Positions 11,858 to 23,149 of a stretch of 64,000 nt of DNA are shown in pieces. The translations under genes and the position numbers were made by a program. The stretch comes from Xenopus tropicalis. Taxonomy: Eukaryota > Chordata > Amphibia > Anura > Pipidae. The notes beneath the pieces are model-generated. The model was not told the origin of the DNA. It did no database searches and was given only the letters and a program-made list of their open reading frames with translations. Position 1 is the stretch's first letter. Every line of letters starts with the position of its first letter. The stretch covers positions 135,285,047 through 135,349,046 of the forward strand of contig NC_030678.2 of assembly GCF_000004195.4 (NCBI RefSeq). The letters are read 5' to 3'.

Positions 11858-12834
11858 AGGGAGGTGAACCTGGCAGGGGTTTGTTAGCATTTGGAAATAG
11901 TTCTTAGGGGGTCCCTAATGTGTGTTAATACTGTATAATATGACTTAAACTTATTTCACATAAGAGTGATGGCCATAGTGTTCATTACTGTAATATGCAG
12001 TTACCAATTTCAAATGGAAAACTGCTCTTAAAATGCATGCAATAGACCTGAGGCTGCAGCTAAGCTACCTTCACAGGCAACTTTAATTTTATAAGATGGC
12101 ATCCTAATTAGTTGTTTAATTAAAACTTGTAGTGCAAGAGAACAGACTCTTACCACCTTATCCCTGAGGCAAATGGCTTCTTCCTAGTATCTGACTGAAG
12201 TATTGCAGTGGCAGGGGTGCTTCACTGTGGTGTAATTGCTATTTGACTTTGTTCTGCTGCACACTTGGAATTACTGTGTTTAGGAAATGATTTGTTGTTT
12301 GATGATTTGCTTGTTGCAACTTTCTAACCAGGTTCAGTGGCAGTAGTCCCACAGCATTGTACTTTGCTAAGTGCTGGTGGTGGTAGGTGGTATCCACATC
12401 ACCTTACTAATTTCAGGTCACACGACTCTTGTGACAAGGGGAGAAAATAGAGGAAGCCAAGTGATTGGCATCAGAATATATGTCTTAGCCATAACAATGC
12501 CTTTGTGGCTGAAGTGATTCATGGGCATTCCCCATGTTTTGTCAACACAAAAGTACGTCACGGCATTCAAAATTCTCCTTGAGCGCAGCTACCCTAAAGC
12601 AGAGGTGATGGGACATTTTGGGTTTTAGTGGTCCAACATTTGTTTTAAGGCCCCATACGCCATACTGCTATAGTTCCATGACTATACAAATGAACATTTA
12701 CACAAATTTCATCCTACAGGACTGCTCCCCCAACTATTGCTTTGGGCCTTCGTGGTGGGGCAAGCCTATAGTTTGGGAAGCTCTTGCTTTTGGCAACGCC
12801 AACTTAACAAAGAAGCAATTAACAATTCAGAACG

Positions 12835-13080
12835 GCCCATCCAGGATTCGACCAAGATTTGGCCTTTTTAAGCACAATTCAGATCTGGCCGAATCCACAT
12901 GCCTGGCCGAACCAAATACAAATCCTTAAAAGTGCTTGACTTTTTGTCACATAAACACAGAAGTTGAACATTTTTCACTGTGCTCTCTTTAGCCCCCATG
13001 GCCTTAATTGCGTGTGCAAATTAAGATTCGGTATTGGGCTGAAAGTTTCATGAAGAAATAGTGGATTTGGTACATCCTTA
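12835..13080. mobile_element. Decayed MITE of the ATCCAGGATTCG family
   Basis: It begins CCCATCCAGGATTCGACC and ends GTGGATTTGGTACATCC, a weak inverted pair. The interior has GGCCGAATCCACATGCC and GGCCGAACCAAAT, shared with a copy at 46148. A fragment of the same end lies at 51270-51320. Confidence 0.6.
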
Positions 13081-14359
13081 ATTAGCACATGACATAAATA
13101 CAAGGCAAACCAAACAGTTTATCAGTTTATCAATATATCAATGTATTCAGCACTATTATTGGATCATATTTTGCCACCGGCACCATTCCAGTTAATAACG
13201 CATTACTTTCTGATTGGTTGCATCGCACAGGCGTTCCCATATCTCCACACAATGCTAAGGAAACAAACACTTTCCCTCCTGCATCTCTAAAATGCCATCT
13301 GTGCAGCCCACCTCTTCTGTTGATGTATGATTAATACAAGCAATTTCAAATCTTCTTTAGGCAGTGGCTTGAATCCCAGAAAGCTGCTGGCAAAGCAGTC
13401 CATAATAATAACCACCAGCACATTCCGAAAAGCAGCAGCCCTGGGCCATATTCCAAGAATCCAACGCAAACATGCCATAAAGTTGAATTAATTACGCATG
13501 TGTGTGGACCTGCTTAATTCAACTCAGAAAGAACTCCAAAAATAGAATTTAACAAAAGGAAAAGTGCATAACCCATTTCTGTTTGTATTTCATATTGCAT
13601 TGGTGGCCTTTCATATCCTCTTCATGGCCTGCCAGCTGCTGACAGCTTGCCAATACTTTGTGTTTGTACATCTTGGGGGCAGTGGGTTCACCTTCAGCAG
13701 GATCCAGTCTGGAAGACAACCACAAGTCCTGAAAAAAACAGGCATTTTTAGAAGAGAAACTAATTGTTTAAAGTCAGGGGTGCATTGAGTGCCTTTACTT
13801 AAAATCCCTGCAGTTAAAATCCAAGACAATTTTGCACCTGCTGTCTGCTATACAAGTAGCTGTGCATAATGGCGCAAGCTAAATAGGCCCATTAAAATCA
13901 ACCCTTTTATAGTGTTTCTGTAAAGGACTTTCTGGCAGGTATAATCCTGAGACAAGACAAAAACAATGAAAAGACCTGTTTTCTGCTTGGATTTAAGACG
14001 TTAATTTCCAGTAAATGACATAACTCGTATCTCTGCGCAGGTAGGATAATTGAAACTACAAAGCACTGCTAAGCCAATTCTACAAGCAGAGTATGATCAT
14101 TTTAAACTGACATTACTGTATTCATTTGCCTGGTATGTGTATGGGTTTTCATAATAAGGGCATATTCATAGCTTGAATATACTGGATTGAGAATTTGTGG
14201 GTCTACAAATAAATGAAAGAGGTTGCCATAACTATAACTACATTACTTTCTCCTGCTAACTGAAATGATAGTCATGATAATTTTAAGTTGCTTTCATGAA
14301 TTTTAGAAGTTGCAATATTTAAAACCCATGTCCTGTTATAAAGGAGTGGTTGACATTTA

Positions 14360-14788
14360 GGGGCTCATTTACTACTTGAATTTTTTTTTTTTTCTTTTTA
14401 AAGTTGCAGAGAAGAAATGCTGCGACTATGCGTCTAAACAGCTAAAAATCAAAATTGGAATATTTGGCAGTTTAAACTTGCCGAGTTTATGTAGAAGTCA
14501 ATGGCGAAAGTCCCTTCCCTTTCCTTGATGTTTTTTCTTTTTGTCTTTACTCTGGCCTTTGTCAGAAAATCCTGACTTTTTTTAATTTTTACAGTGACAA
14601 ATTGATAAAATCTGGATTTTTCACTTTTTTAAAAAAGTGGAGTTTTTTTTATGACTTTTCTTGCAACGACATTTCTGTGCAACTTTTTTTTTTTTTTAGT
14701 AAATATTAGACATTTGGGAAAACGAGTTTAGTAGAATATGTAGATTCAAAAATACGAGAAAATATGACGTTTTAGTAAATGTGCCCCC
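14360..14788. mobile_element. MITE with GGGGCTCATTTACT ends
   Basis: GGGGCTCATTTACTAC at the left faces TAGTAAATGTGCCCCC at the right. The ends resemble those of the 21581 and 41508 elements (GGGGCACATTTACTAAT), so this is a related subfamily. The interior has long T runs and no coding potential. Confidence 0.7.
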
Positions 14789-15148
14789 TAAGTATGCTAT
14801 AGAATGTCCTATTATAAGACACTTTTCAGATAGTCCAGTCTTCATTGTTATAGGTTTTTTTTTTGTTTTGTTTTTTTAATTATTTGCTGCCGCCTTCCCT
14901 CAAATAAATCCAAGCAAAAGAAGAATGAGGGATAAGGTGTATCCCTAACATATATATTGCTACACTCTTAGTTGAGATCAACCCAAAAAATATTTTTTTG
15001 CCTAATAAAAGAAAACATAATTCTAAGCAACTTTACAATATGAATTTATTAAATGTTACTGCTTTAAAAGTTATTTGTAAATGTAATTGATATTGAAAGC
15101 AGCATTTGCTGAACTGGTTATGATTTTTTAAACAATGTTGGCAAAGTT

Positions 15149-15490
15149 AAGCTGGCCACACATGTGGCGATTTTCGATCTTTCATGCGACCATCGGTTGC
15201 ACAAAAGATCGTTCCAACCCTCCACTGACATTCAGGGGTGAATCGTCAGATATGGAGGTAGAAACAATAGGATTTCTACCTCCTTCTGCCGATTCAGCCC
15301 TGAAGGCAGATTTTGCTCAGGCGCCTTCAATGGCGCCCGATCAAAATATTTTAACCCGCCCGATCGGCAAGTCAACCAATATCAGCAGCCTTCTGCGATA
15401 TTGGCCGTTTGGCCGAGTTGCCATACATGCACCGAATATCGTACGAAACAAGGTTTTGTACGATATTATCAGTGCGTGTTTGGCCAGCTT
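15149..15490. mobile_element. MITE with GCTGGCCACACATG ends
   Basis: AAGCTGGCCACACATG at the left and GTGCGTGTTTGGCCAGCTT at the right form inverted ends around 342 bp. The interior is also self-complementary around GATCG motifs. The open frame running through it on the + strand is the palindrome read through and not a gene. Confidence 0.75.
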
Positions 15491-15723
15491 TATTCTCCTC
15501 CAGCAAGGCAGGTCTGTCAGGCTGCTGTCTGTGTTACATTGGTTCAAATGCCAGAGCCACCAGGGCAGAGAATAGAAAAGGACAAACACTTCTTTTAATA
15601 GCAATTATATATACAAAAAAACCATTACAAATTTGTAATGAATGTATATTGCAAAGTTTCTTAGAATTATGTTTCCTTTTATTAGGCAAGAATTTTTGTG
15701 TTGATGTTTCCTTCGGGGTGCAG

Positions 15724-15925
15724 ATGTGGGATCCCTTATCCGTAAACCCTTTTCGAGAAAGCTCCAAATTATTTTAAGACCATTTTCTATAGAGTTTGTG
15801 TTACGCATGTATTTCTAATTTTACTCTTTCTCTTCAATTATAAATAATGGATCTATATTTTGGCCAAATTTAGGTATTGTGATCCAAATTACAGATAGAT
15901 CCCTTATCTGGAAAACCACAGGTTT
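15724..15925. mobile_element. Decayed copy of the CCCTTATCC/AGAAAGCTCC foldback family
   Basis: GGGATCCCTTATCCGTAAACCC and GAGAAAGCTCCAAATTA near the left face AGATCCCTTATCTGGAAAACC near the right. The best-preserved copy in the window is at 47826-48155. Confidence 0.6.
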
Positions 15926-17369
15926 CAAACATTCTGAATAATAGATCCTATACTTGTAAATCTTGTCAGGGAGCTCTTTAATGTAAGTGTCTAGCTTAAG
16001 TACATCTGCGCCTGCCATGAAATCCATAAATATTGCTAAATAATACATAATAGCACTGATATGGTACCTCAGTGAGTTATGACACAAATGAGATCACAAT
16101 GACCACAGAAAGGCACAGAGCAGCAGGCCCTTCCAGGGTGACAGGTCTTACAAAAGTTCCACGTGGTACAAGTGACATCAGTAAGTGCCAGTTAAAACTG
16201 AAGACATCACTGAGCACCATTTATAAGGATATATTTTACAATTTATGCATGGCTTTTGTGATAAGAGTATATGTTGTGTTTATGACTTTTAGTATTACAG
16301 TATTGTATAGTGTGAGCACTATAGAAATAGAAAATAGAAAAAGAAATATAATATGTAAGAAGCAGCCATTAGGGGCTGAGGTTCCTGCCTCTCAGTTCCA
16401 ATGCTTTTTGAAGAATTTGTTGGCCATCAGCTATACATCAAGTGGAACCAAAAATGTAAAAGTAGTGAAATTATCCCCTGACTAAAGGAAAACAATTTTT
16501 ATTTGTTAAACGAAGGGTCATAACAGGAGTATTGTACATAGCTATAAATCATCTGGCCTCTTATGTAATACCCATTGCGTGTAAAGTACTGAATACTGAA
16601 ATTTTCTCCTTAGATTTATGCCTAAATATTTTGTAAAAAATATAATTCAGTTCAGCTGTGCAAACAGACTTTGCTACTTTTTATGGATGCCCTTTTTTTC
16701 TTTCAAAACTTGAGTCTCATTAACTTAAAACTAAGCCTTTTTGCATTCCAGGAATTAAGTAACTACAACTCCCAACATCCCTCCCCCCACTAGCGAGGGA
16801 GCTGGAAGTTCCACAACAGCAGGGGATGTGACAGTTTCATAGGCCAACATAAAATGAATGGTTGCCATTAATCCTGAATTTTTTTAGTTTCCTAAACAAG
16901 AATACAAGCCATCTGCGTATGCTTGAGATGACAAGCAATTGGGTATCGGCAGTCAGTCAATGCACAGCTGTGCTCTGCTGCACAAGAAGCAAAACCCCAC
17001 GACAGCACAGACTGTGAGAGTATCTCAGGAAATGTGTGTTTGATAGTGTCTCACTAGCTAGGGTGGGGTGTATGCTTTGCTCTGTATGTGTAATGCTCAT
17101 TCGTTTACTTTCTCTGGCTGCCTTGACTTTCCAAATCTTGTCAGCTACTTGTATATTTCAGCTTACTGGCCACAGAAATGTAATAGTCTATCCTGTGTGC
17201 TAAAGTTAGGACAGTAGAATAAAGGTGTGGTGTATAAAACATAATTTTGTTAATTTTATATATTTGTCTAAATGTATGTATACACGTTAGAATAATTATG
17301 ATGTTCAGCAAATCAATACTTTTTCTCCATATAATGTTTGTAAGTGCAACCTGACAAATCAAACACTAC
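15926..17369. other. No gene recognised
   Basis: AT-rich sequence. The + strand open frame at 16072-16485 has no domain I recognise. A short AACTACAACTCCCA repeat motif is near 16760. Confidence 0.5.
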
Positions 17370-17566
17370 CTTGAGAACATAGCCAAAAGTTGTTCCTATA
17401 CAAGCTGTTAACATTGCAGTCTGATTGGGCAACATGTGGGCCAGCCAACCAATAACATCGAGCAGAATACACACTGGCATTTCCGCCTGGCCAAGAATCT
17501 CTCGCAGGTCTCGCATCAACAGGTTGGATGTTTGGTACAGGCTTTTTAAAGAGATTGCACAGTGAT
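17370..17566 (-). CDS. Candidate internal exon of an unidentified minus-strand gene or pseudogene
   Basis: On the minus strand an open frame (17313-17588) contains a 197-nt stretch bounded by an acceptor-like CTGACAG (AG at 17568-17567) and a donor-like AAG then GTAGTG (GT at 17369-17368). The encoded 65 residues look protein-like, with well-spaced charged and hydrophobic residues, including LLMRDLREILGQAEMPV and LLDVIGWLAHMLPN. CpG and GC content is higher than nearby. I do not recognise the family. The acceptor pyrimidine tract is weak. It may be one exon of a gene antisense to the presumed distal nr4a1 intron, an old retrocopy fragment, or chance. Confidence 0.25.
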
Positions 17567-17682
17567 CTGTCAGTATGCGTAGGACCAATCCATGGAGAGA
17601 AAATTACTGACTATAATGTATTGCTAGTTTTGAAGTCTCTGTACAGAAATAAAACTTTCCATTGTTGAGTGGTGTGTGCAGG

Positions 17683-17836
17683 CATGTTATCCAGAGTGCT
17701 TGGGACCTGGGGTCTTCTGGATAAGGGGCCTTCTGTAATTTGGATCTGCATCTTTTGTCTTCCTGTAATTGCCTTCCTGTAATTTGGAGCTTTCTGTATA
17801 ACTGGTTTCCAGATATCAATTCCCATACCTGTACTA
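17683..17836. mobile_element. Copy of the CCCTTATCC/CAGGTATGGG foldback family
   Basis: It runs from GTTATCCAGAGTGCTTGGGA through GGTCTTCTGGATAAGG to CCCATACCTGTAC, with motifs shared with 47826-48155. It is truncated relative to that copy. Confidence 0.65.
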
Positions 17837-18210
17837 GGTTTCCCAAATCAAAACCATTTTTTTCCCATATTTTGAAAGAAAAAAGCTTTGCTAATTACCC
17901 GTTCCTGCTCTGGCTGTTGCAGCACTAGACCCCCCAAGGCAGGCATGCCAAACTGGTGTTATTCCCTACTTTGTAGCCTTTCTAATTTACAATTGCATGC
18001 AGCAAAATTACTGTATGCAGTCTTGACATATGTAATCTGAAATTATCTCTAGCGGGGTATAGAAAGGATTGTTAACCCCTTATGTAAAGTGTTAATGCCC
18101 CCCCATATGAAATAAATCAGCCCTCACTGAAATTAGTGAGCTTTATGTGACCCTTTGTGCAGGGCATGTCTGCCATGGAGTTTAGTTTTAGGAAGTAATT
18201 TGACAACTCA

Positions 18211-18390
18211 TTAAAGGGGTAGTTCACTGTTACATTTTGGTATGATGTACACAGCAATAATCTTAGACAATTTGCTATTATCCCTCAATTTTTTGTTGTT
18301 CGTTTTTTTTTTTTTTTTTCTTTTACATTTTTTTAAATTATTTTGCTGCTCCCCAATTGTGTGTGCTCCCTTTGCCCAGACAATATATTA
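18211..18390. mobile_element. Partial T2-family MITE (left end)
   Basis: TTAAAGGGGTAGTTCACTGT matches the end of the complete T2 copy at 32354-32724. A poly-T stretch at 18303-18319 follows. I could not find a right end. Confidence 0.55.
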
Positions 18391-21300
18391 GAGCTAACTT
18401 TCTTCAAAAATAGCTACCTCAAGCACAAAGCTGCATGTAGAGAGACAGATTGATGAAAGGGGCATAGTGAAGAGTGAATGTTAATTTTGAAACAAGACTT
18501 TAGAGACAAGAATTTTATATTTAAGGACATTTCTTCTTTCCATGCTAATGCAGTATGAGAGGAACAGTCTTCAAACCAAAATATACATGAGGGACATAGG
18601 TGGAGAGAAGATGTAAGATTAGGAAAGCAACTGGTGGTTAATGATGGTCGGTTCTTTGAGGACACTAAGGAGGAAGCCCTGTGTCAAAATTTGTACTGGG
18701 GCCTTTGGCATTTAGGCTGGGCCCCTGGGTGGCTACTTTTGTTATTGTAGAGTCTACGGGCAATGCACAAGTCTTTGGACACAAGCAATACGGCAGAACC
18801 CACTTAATGCACACAAATATTTAGAGCAGTTACAGTATGATCAGCATAAGCAAAAACCTTTACCCTCTTTACACTAATACATTGTTGCCTATTCACTTCA
18901 AGAAATACTACTTATAAAACTCATGACACATGGGTCATGTTATTGTTACAGCCCTCTCAGGGTGAATCAGTAATCAAAATGCCTGTATCCAAAGACAGCC
19001 ACTTCCCATAGATTTGGTTGAAAATGTAGTGTCTATGGCAGACACTTCTCTCAGGATGGTATCTCTTGGGAATGCAAATACTACAGACTGCCTATTTACC
19101 TTTTAAGTAAATGTGAGGTGTATGCCCATATGGCATTAGCCTTATAGATGATAATTTCATATGCTTTCAATATCTAGAACAAGATTCTCCTAAATAAAGG
19201 CAGTGTTAGAAAACTTTCAGAGCAGCCATTAGGATAATGGACTGAATGGAATTCCTAAATGTATCTCCCAGTGGTGTATTTATTTTTTTAATGAGCCTAA
19301 CCGCAAACTCACCACAAAACTCTGGGAATATCCTATTTCATAACTGTATATTAAGATTGCCACAGCATTTGCAGTTTCCTTCAATTATTGTTACTCCCCT
19401 GATACTAGTAAATGCCTTAATAAACTTGTTAATTCATATATTTTCTAGAAATAAAACTGTTCAGTTTAAAAAAGGGTACGGTAACCAGGCCATATGGAAG
19501 AGATACCAACAGGACAGCTGTGGCCCCTGTGCCAGGCAGAGAACCTTACCTTTATCAATACAAATGTTTATGCCCGACTTCATTTAAAGGGATACCATGT
19601 TTACATAACTGAACCTTTTATCATAATAGCATTTTTACCTAAGCTTTTAAGGACAATCAAACCTAAAATCTTATGGGGTGCCAATTTGTTAGGCGCCTCA
19701 AGATGATTCTAATTGCTACCCTGGGATCCCTCTCTGGTGCTTCTCTTATTTAAAAAAAAAAATATGAGCCCAGGAAATCCTGCTGCCATTGTAGTTATTA
19801 TTATATTATTTCCAATGATCCTCTGTGCCACCCTGTGCAGAGGCATCAGCAGTACAGAAAGTCTTTAGCTAGTTCTGTACTAAAGCCATCATTCAGCCCA
19901 GGCACTTATTGGAAAAAAACACCTAAACTGGCAGCAGTGCTCACTGCAAATGCAAAACCTTCCCTTCTGTGCCTCAGCTAAGTCTCCTTATCTCTCTCAC
20001 TCTCAGACCTGTGGAACAGGTAACATTTTGAAGCAGCCATCAAAGTACCATCAAAATGCCCAAGTGCCCCATAGCGTTAAATCAGCCACTGGTATTCCAA
20101 GCAGAGAAATTGCATGGTCTTGTGGCACACTTGCTTTGATCATGACAGTAAATTTTGAATATCTGCCAAAAAGCAATACAGAGCAAGCATAAAAAAATGC
20201 TGATAACTTTTCCAGTAGGAAAGTATTTTTTTCAGTACTGTTGTAAATGCTTTTTATTCCGAAGACGGTTTTCCTTTAACATTTTGTTCCCAGGGACTTT
20301 AATTTTCCCTGAGGGCACGCAGCTGCCTGGTGAGTGCACAGGGAGTGATCAAACAACATGACAGGCACTGGGCGGATGTCACAGCACCCATATACAATAT
20401 CCTTTTCTGCTCGCTCTTATTTCTACCTATTTTTTTATGACAATTTCCAGTTTTTTTGCCTTCAAAGTTAGATGAAAATATCTCATGTAAAAAAAAAATA
20501 AAAATAAAAAAATAAGTGCTATGTATACTGTCAGAAATTTACTATACATACGCCTGAGTGTTCTTTTATACTGTACAATAAAAGGAAATATCTAACAACA
20601 CACCATTCATTCAGAAGCCATAGAGTAGGCCACTTTTTGCCTGCTTTGGGGTTCACAAAGCCCAATGAACAAAGCCTGCAAGCTCTAACCCAAGCAGAAT
20701 TAAAATGGAAACTTTGTTATTACAGTGAGGCAATGATATATCGCCCAACCAAGTCAATGTTTCCTATTGACGCAGCTAGAATGTTATCTGTATTGATTAT
20801 TACGACTAATGCTTAACCGCTTAACCATATGCAATATGGAGAGTAATTGCCAACTAAGTGTATTATGGATTTTTCTTAACACTCAACTAAACAAATGACC
20901 CATGCACTACACAATGGAACAAGAAATGTGAACTCTGATCACACACGGCAAAACATACAGCGAACACAACTGACAATTTGCAGGTTGCAGAGAAACCTGT
21001 TTTGACAAAACAAAGGCTGCCAAACTGGGAGTTGTAGTTCAGCACAAAGTTGAGGGCAGGCGTTTGGAAATCCCTATGCAATAAGGCAGATCTAGCAAGG
21101 GCAGTGTATTCTTGAAGAATAAAGATACTGTATTACAGGGATCGCTTATCCAAAAATTTAGAAAGCAAATTTTTGTAAATAATTTCCTTTTTCCCTGTAA
21201 CTTAAGGTATTTTTTTCCATTATATTGCTTTGCATTAAAGTGGAAGCGCTTATTTTACTTTGACAGGAATGCCTGTTGCAGAATAACAGAAATAAGGACT

Positions 21301-21580
21301 CATTCCACTGTTAATATGAACTCTCCTGTGACATGTACCCAGCTGACATTTGTATGCTTCCCATACAGGTTTCAGTGCTTAGATTCATTTACTACATCTT
21401 TCTGTCAAACCTGGGGGATCTAAACTCCTACAGAAAGTTCATGTAAACTTAGAGGTCGTCTTTGAGCACTTTTGCCATTTACATTCCTTCTTTATTTTAG
21501 TGGGTTTTGAGACATTTACAGTTTTTGACTGATTGTGCCAGGTTTGCAGCTCTTTCAGAATCAGAGTATCAGTGACACCA
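18391..21580. other. No gene recognised
   Basis: AT-rich DNA with scattered short frames, none with a recognisable domain or consistent splice signals. An A/AAAT-rich tract is at 20485-20515 and a repeat fragment GGGAGTTGTAGTTC near 21028. Confidence 0.5.
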
Positions 21581-21911
21581 GGGGGGAGATTTACTAATCC
21601 ACGAATCCGAACCCCGAAAAGGAAAACATCGCAATTGTCGCGACTTTATTGTATTTTGCGCGACACTTTCGTCGCCGTCACGATTTTTTCGTATTGAGCG
21701 ATTGTAAACGGTGGAAAAACCAATCCGATTTTTTCGTGCCGGTGACGAAAAAGTCACGGAAAATATACAAAAAAGTCGCGACGGCGAAGAAGAAGTCGTG
21801 GAACATACGAAAAAGTCAGGATGGCGGCGGAAAAGTCGCAAAATACTGATCATTACGAAAAAAATGCATTCGGACGCCTTCGGACCGTCCGTGGATTAGT
21901 AAATGTGCCCC
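21581..21911. mobile_element. MITE with ATTTACTAATCCACGAATCC ends (no internal array)
   Basis: The left GGGGGGAGATTTACTAATCC and the right GGATTAGTAAATGTGCCCC are inverted ends of a 331-bp element, with TAA following the right end. The interior is rich in CGAAAAAGTCG-type motifs. This is a sister of the larger 41508-42723 element but lacks its 52-bp tandem array. Confidence 0.8.
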
Positions 21912-22279
21912 TAAGACTATACAGGCAGCATATAGTCAGTGACTACCTGAAGGAGAGCTGCAAGCTTGAAATTAAGAAGTCTAAAATGTGTCCTGCTAAT
22001 GCTAATACCTCAAAAATATGCAAAAACAGAAAGTTTATGTATATTGCAAAAAGTGATCGGAGCACTTTCATTAATTTTCAAACTGGGTTCAAATGGGAGT
22101 TCTGTTATAAAAATGAAAGCAAAATTGGACTGGCTGCTCTGGGTTACCTGCCTAAGGCGATTGTATTCATATCTCTGTGTACCTAGCCCACATAGTCATA
22201 TAACAGTGATTACTTTTAAATGGAAAGGGAAAAGTATAGCGATTTCCTCCCATAGGACTTTACGGCAAGTAAGGCAGCC

Positions 22280-22628
22280 ATTAGAGTGCAGCATGGAGCA
22301 CAGGAACATCCTTCCATAAAACATCACTTTTATTCAAACGATTAAAACCATCACGGAGTTAGGCACCCACAGCTTTACGTTCTGATGAAGTGGCGAGAAG
22401 CCATGAAACGCGTAAAGCTGTGGGTGCCTAACTCCGTGATGGTTTTAATCGTTTGAATAAAAGTGATATTTTATGGAAGGATGTTCCTGTGCTCCGTCCA
22501 CAATTTATCTATATTTCACTAAGTTTTGCCTGGATCGGGGGCGTGTTTGAGACGTTGTAGCAGGGTGTACCTAGTTGCAGTTCAACCCATCTGGTGAGTG
22601 CTCCCCTTTTTGCTATTAGAGTGCAGCA
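22280..22628 (+). mobile_element. 321-bp retroelement-like insertion with 14-bp target-site duplication
   Basis: The direct repeat ATTAGAGTGCAGCA occurs at 22280-22293 and 22615-22628 and brackets a 321-bp insert (22294-22614). The insert starts with an 85-bp inverted repeat (22295-22379 and 22411-22495, one mismatch). A 31-nt apex of that repeat holds a hammerhead-like core. About 119 bp of unpaired sequence follow. Hammerhead ribozymes, pseudo-LTRs and inverted end copies are known in Penelope-like retroelements, so I infer a short non-autonomous insertion of that type. No reverse transcriptase is present here. Confidence 0.7.
22371..22420 (+). ncRNA. Hammerhead-ribozyme-like core
   Basis: In order: CTGATGA (22382-22388), a 5-bp stem II GTGGC/GCCAT (22390-22394 and 22400-22404, one G-U pair) with a GAGAA loop, then GAAA (22405-22408). 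A minimal stem III follows, A408-U413 and C409-G412, leaving the cleavable triplet GTA (22412-22414). Stem I could form by UU (22380-22381) with AA (22415-22416), then a 6-nt bulge, then the long helix of the inverted repeat. One extra A (22389) separates the core from stem II. Very short stem III is known in newt-satellite and Penelope-type hammerheads. The perfect 85-bp hairpin competes with this fold, so activity is unproven. Confidence 0.5.
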
Positions 22629-23149
22629 AGTGTCTATAGCATGAGATCCCACATCAAAGGCTTATCATTCAATGTGCCCACTGTTTTACCTAACTAAAGA
22701 GTTATATTTGGTGCTTAATGCACTACAAATAAATACATGTGAAGTGTTTAAGTTATATTGTATGTGCAGTAAAAGTTAAATGCAGTTTGAATCAGGGATA
22801 CAAGTCACACAGGAGTTGGATTGTGTATAAAGGCACAGGCTGGCAGGGCAGCTGCTTCAGATCAGAGAAGTTGGTACTAATGGTTTATCAGTCGGAACTG
22901 ACGGTATGTGAGTTGTAGTTCTTCTGGACCAGGTATTAACTAAATATGTATGTTCGTGTTTATTTACTAAATAAATGGGTGCACGCTTCAGAACCATTTA
23001 TATTGTACATCCCCATTACAAAAATGTATTTTCTCAGGCAAACCCTAATATCAGTGCAGTACCGCAGAGAGGGCTAATGGAAAGGGATATTGGCTTTGAG
23101 GTGCGCCCGGCATGTCCCACTGTACTACTCCTGCGGGGGGGTTCTCCTT

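Noticed and set aside
11046..11867. Long Cys/Pro/Leu-rich open frames in all three + frames
   Set aside because: They follow from a 34-bp repeat without stops; identical peptides in every frame show it is not a protein gene.
13287..13478. Minus-strand frame with a slightly protein-like translation
   Set aside because: Splice boundaries are not convincing and no family is recognised; mentioned only as weak support for the 17370 candidate.
15135..15777. Several overlapping frames of 65-146 codons
   Set aside because: They read through a palindromic MITE and its flank.
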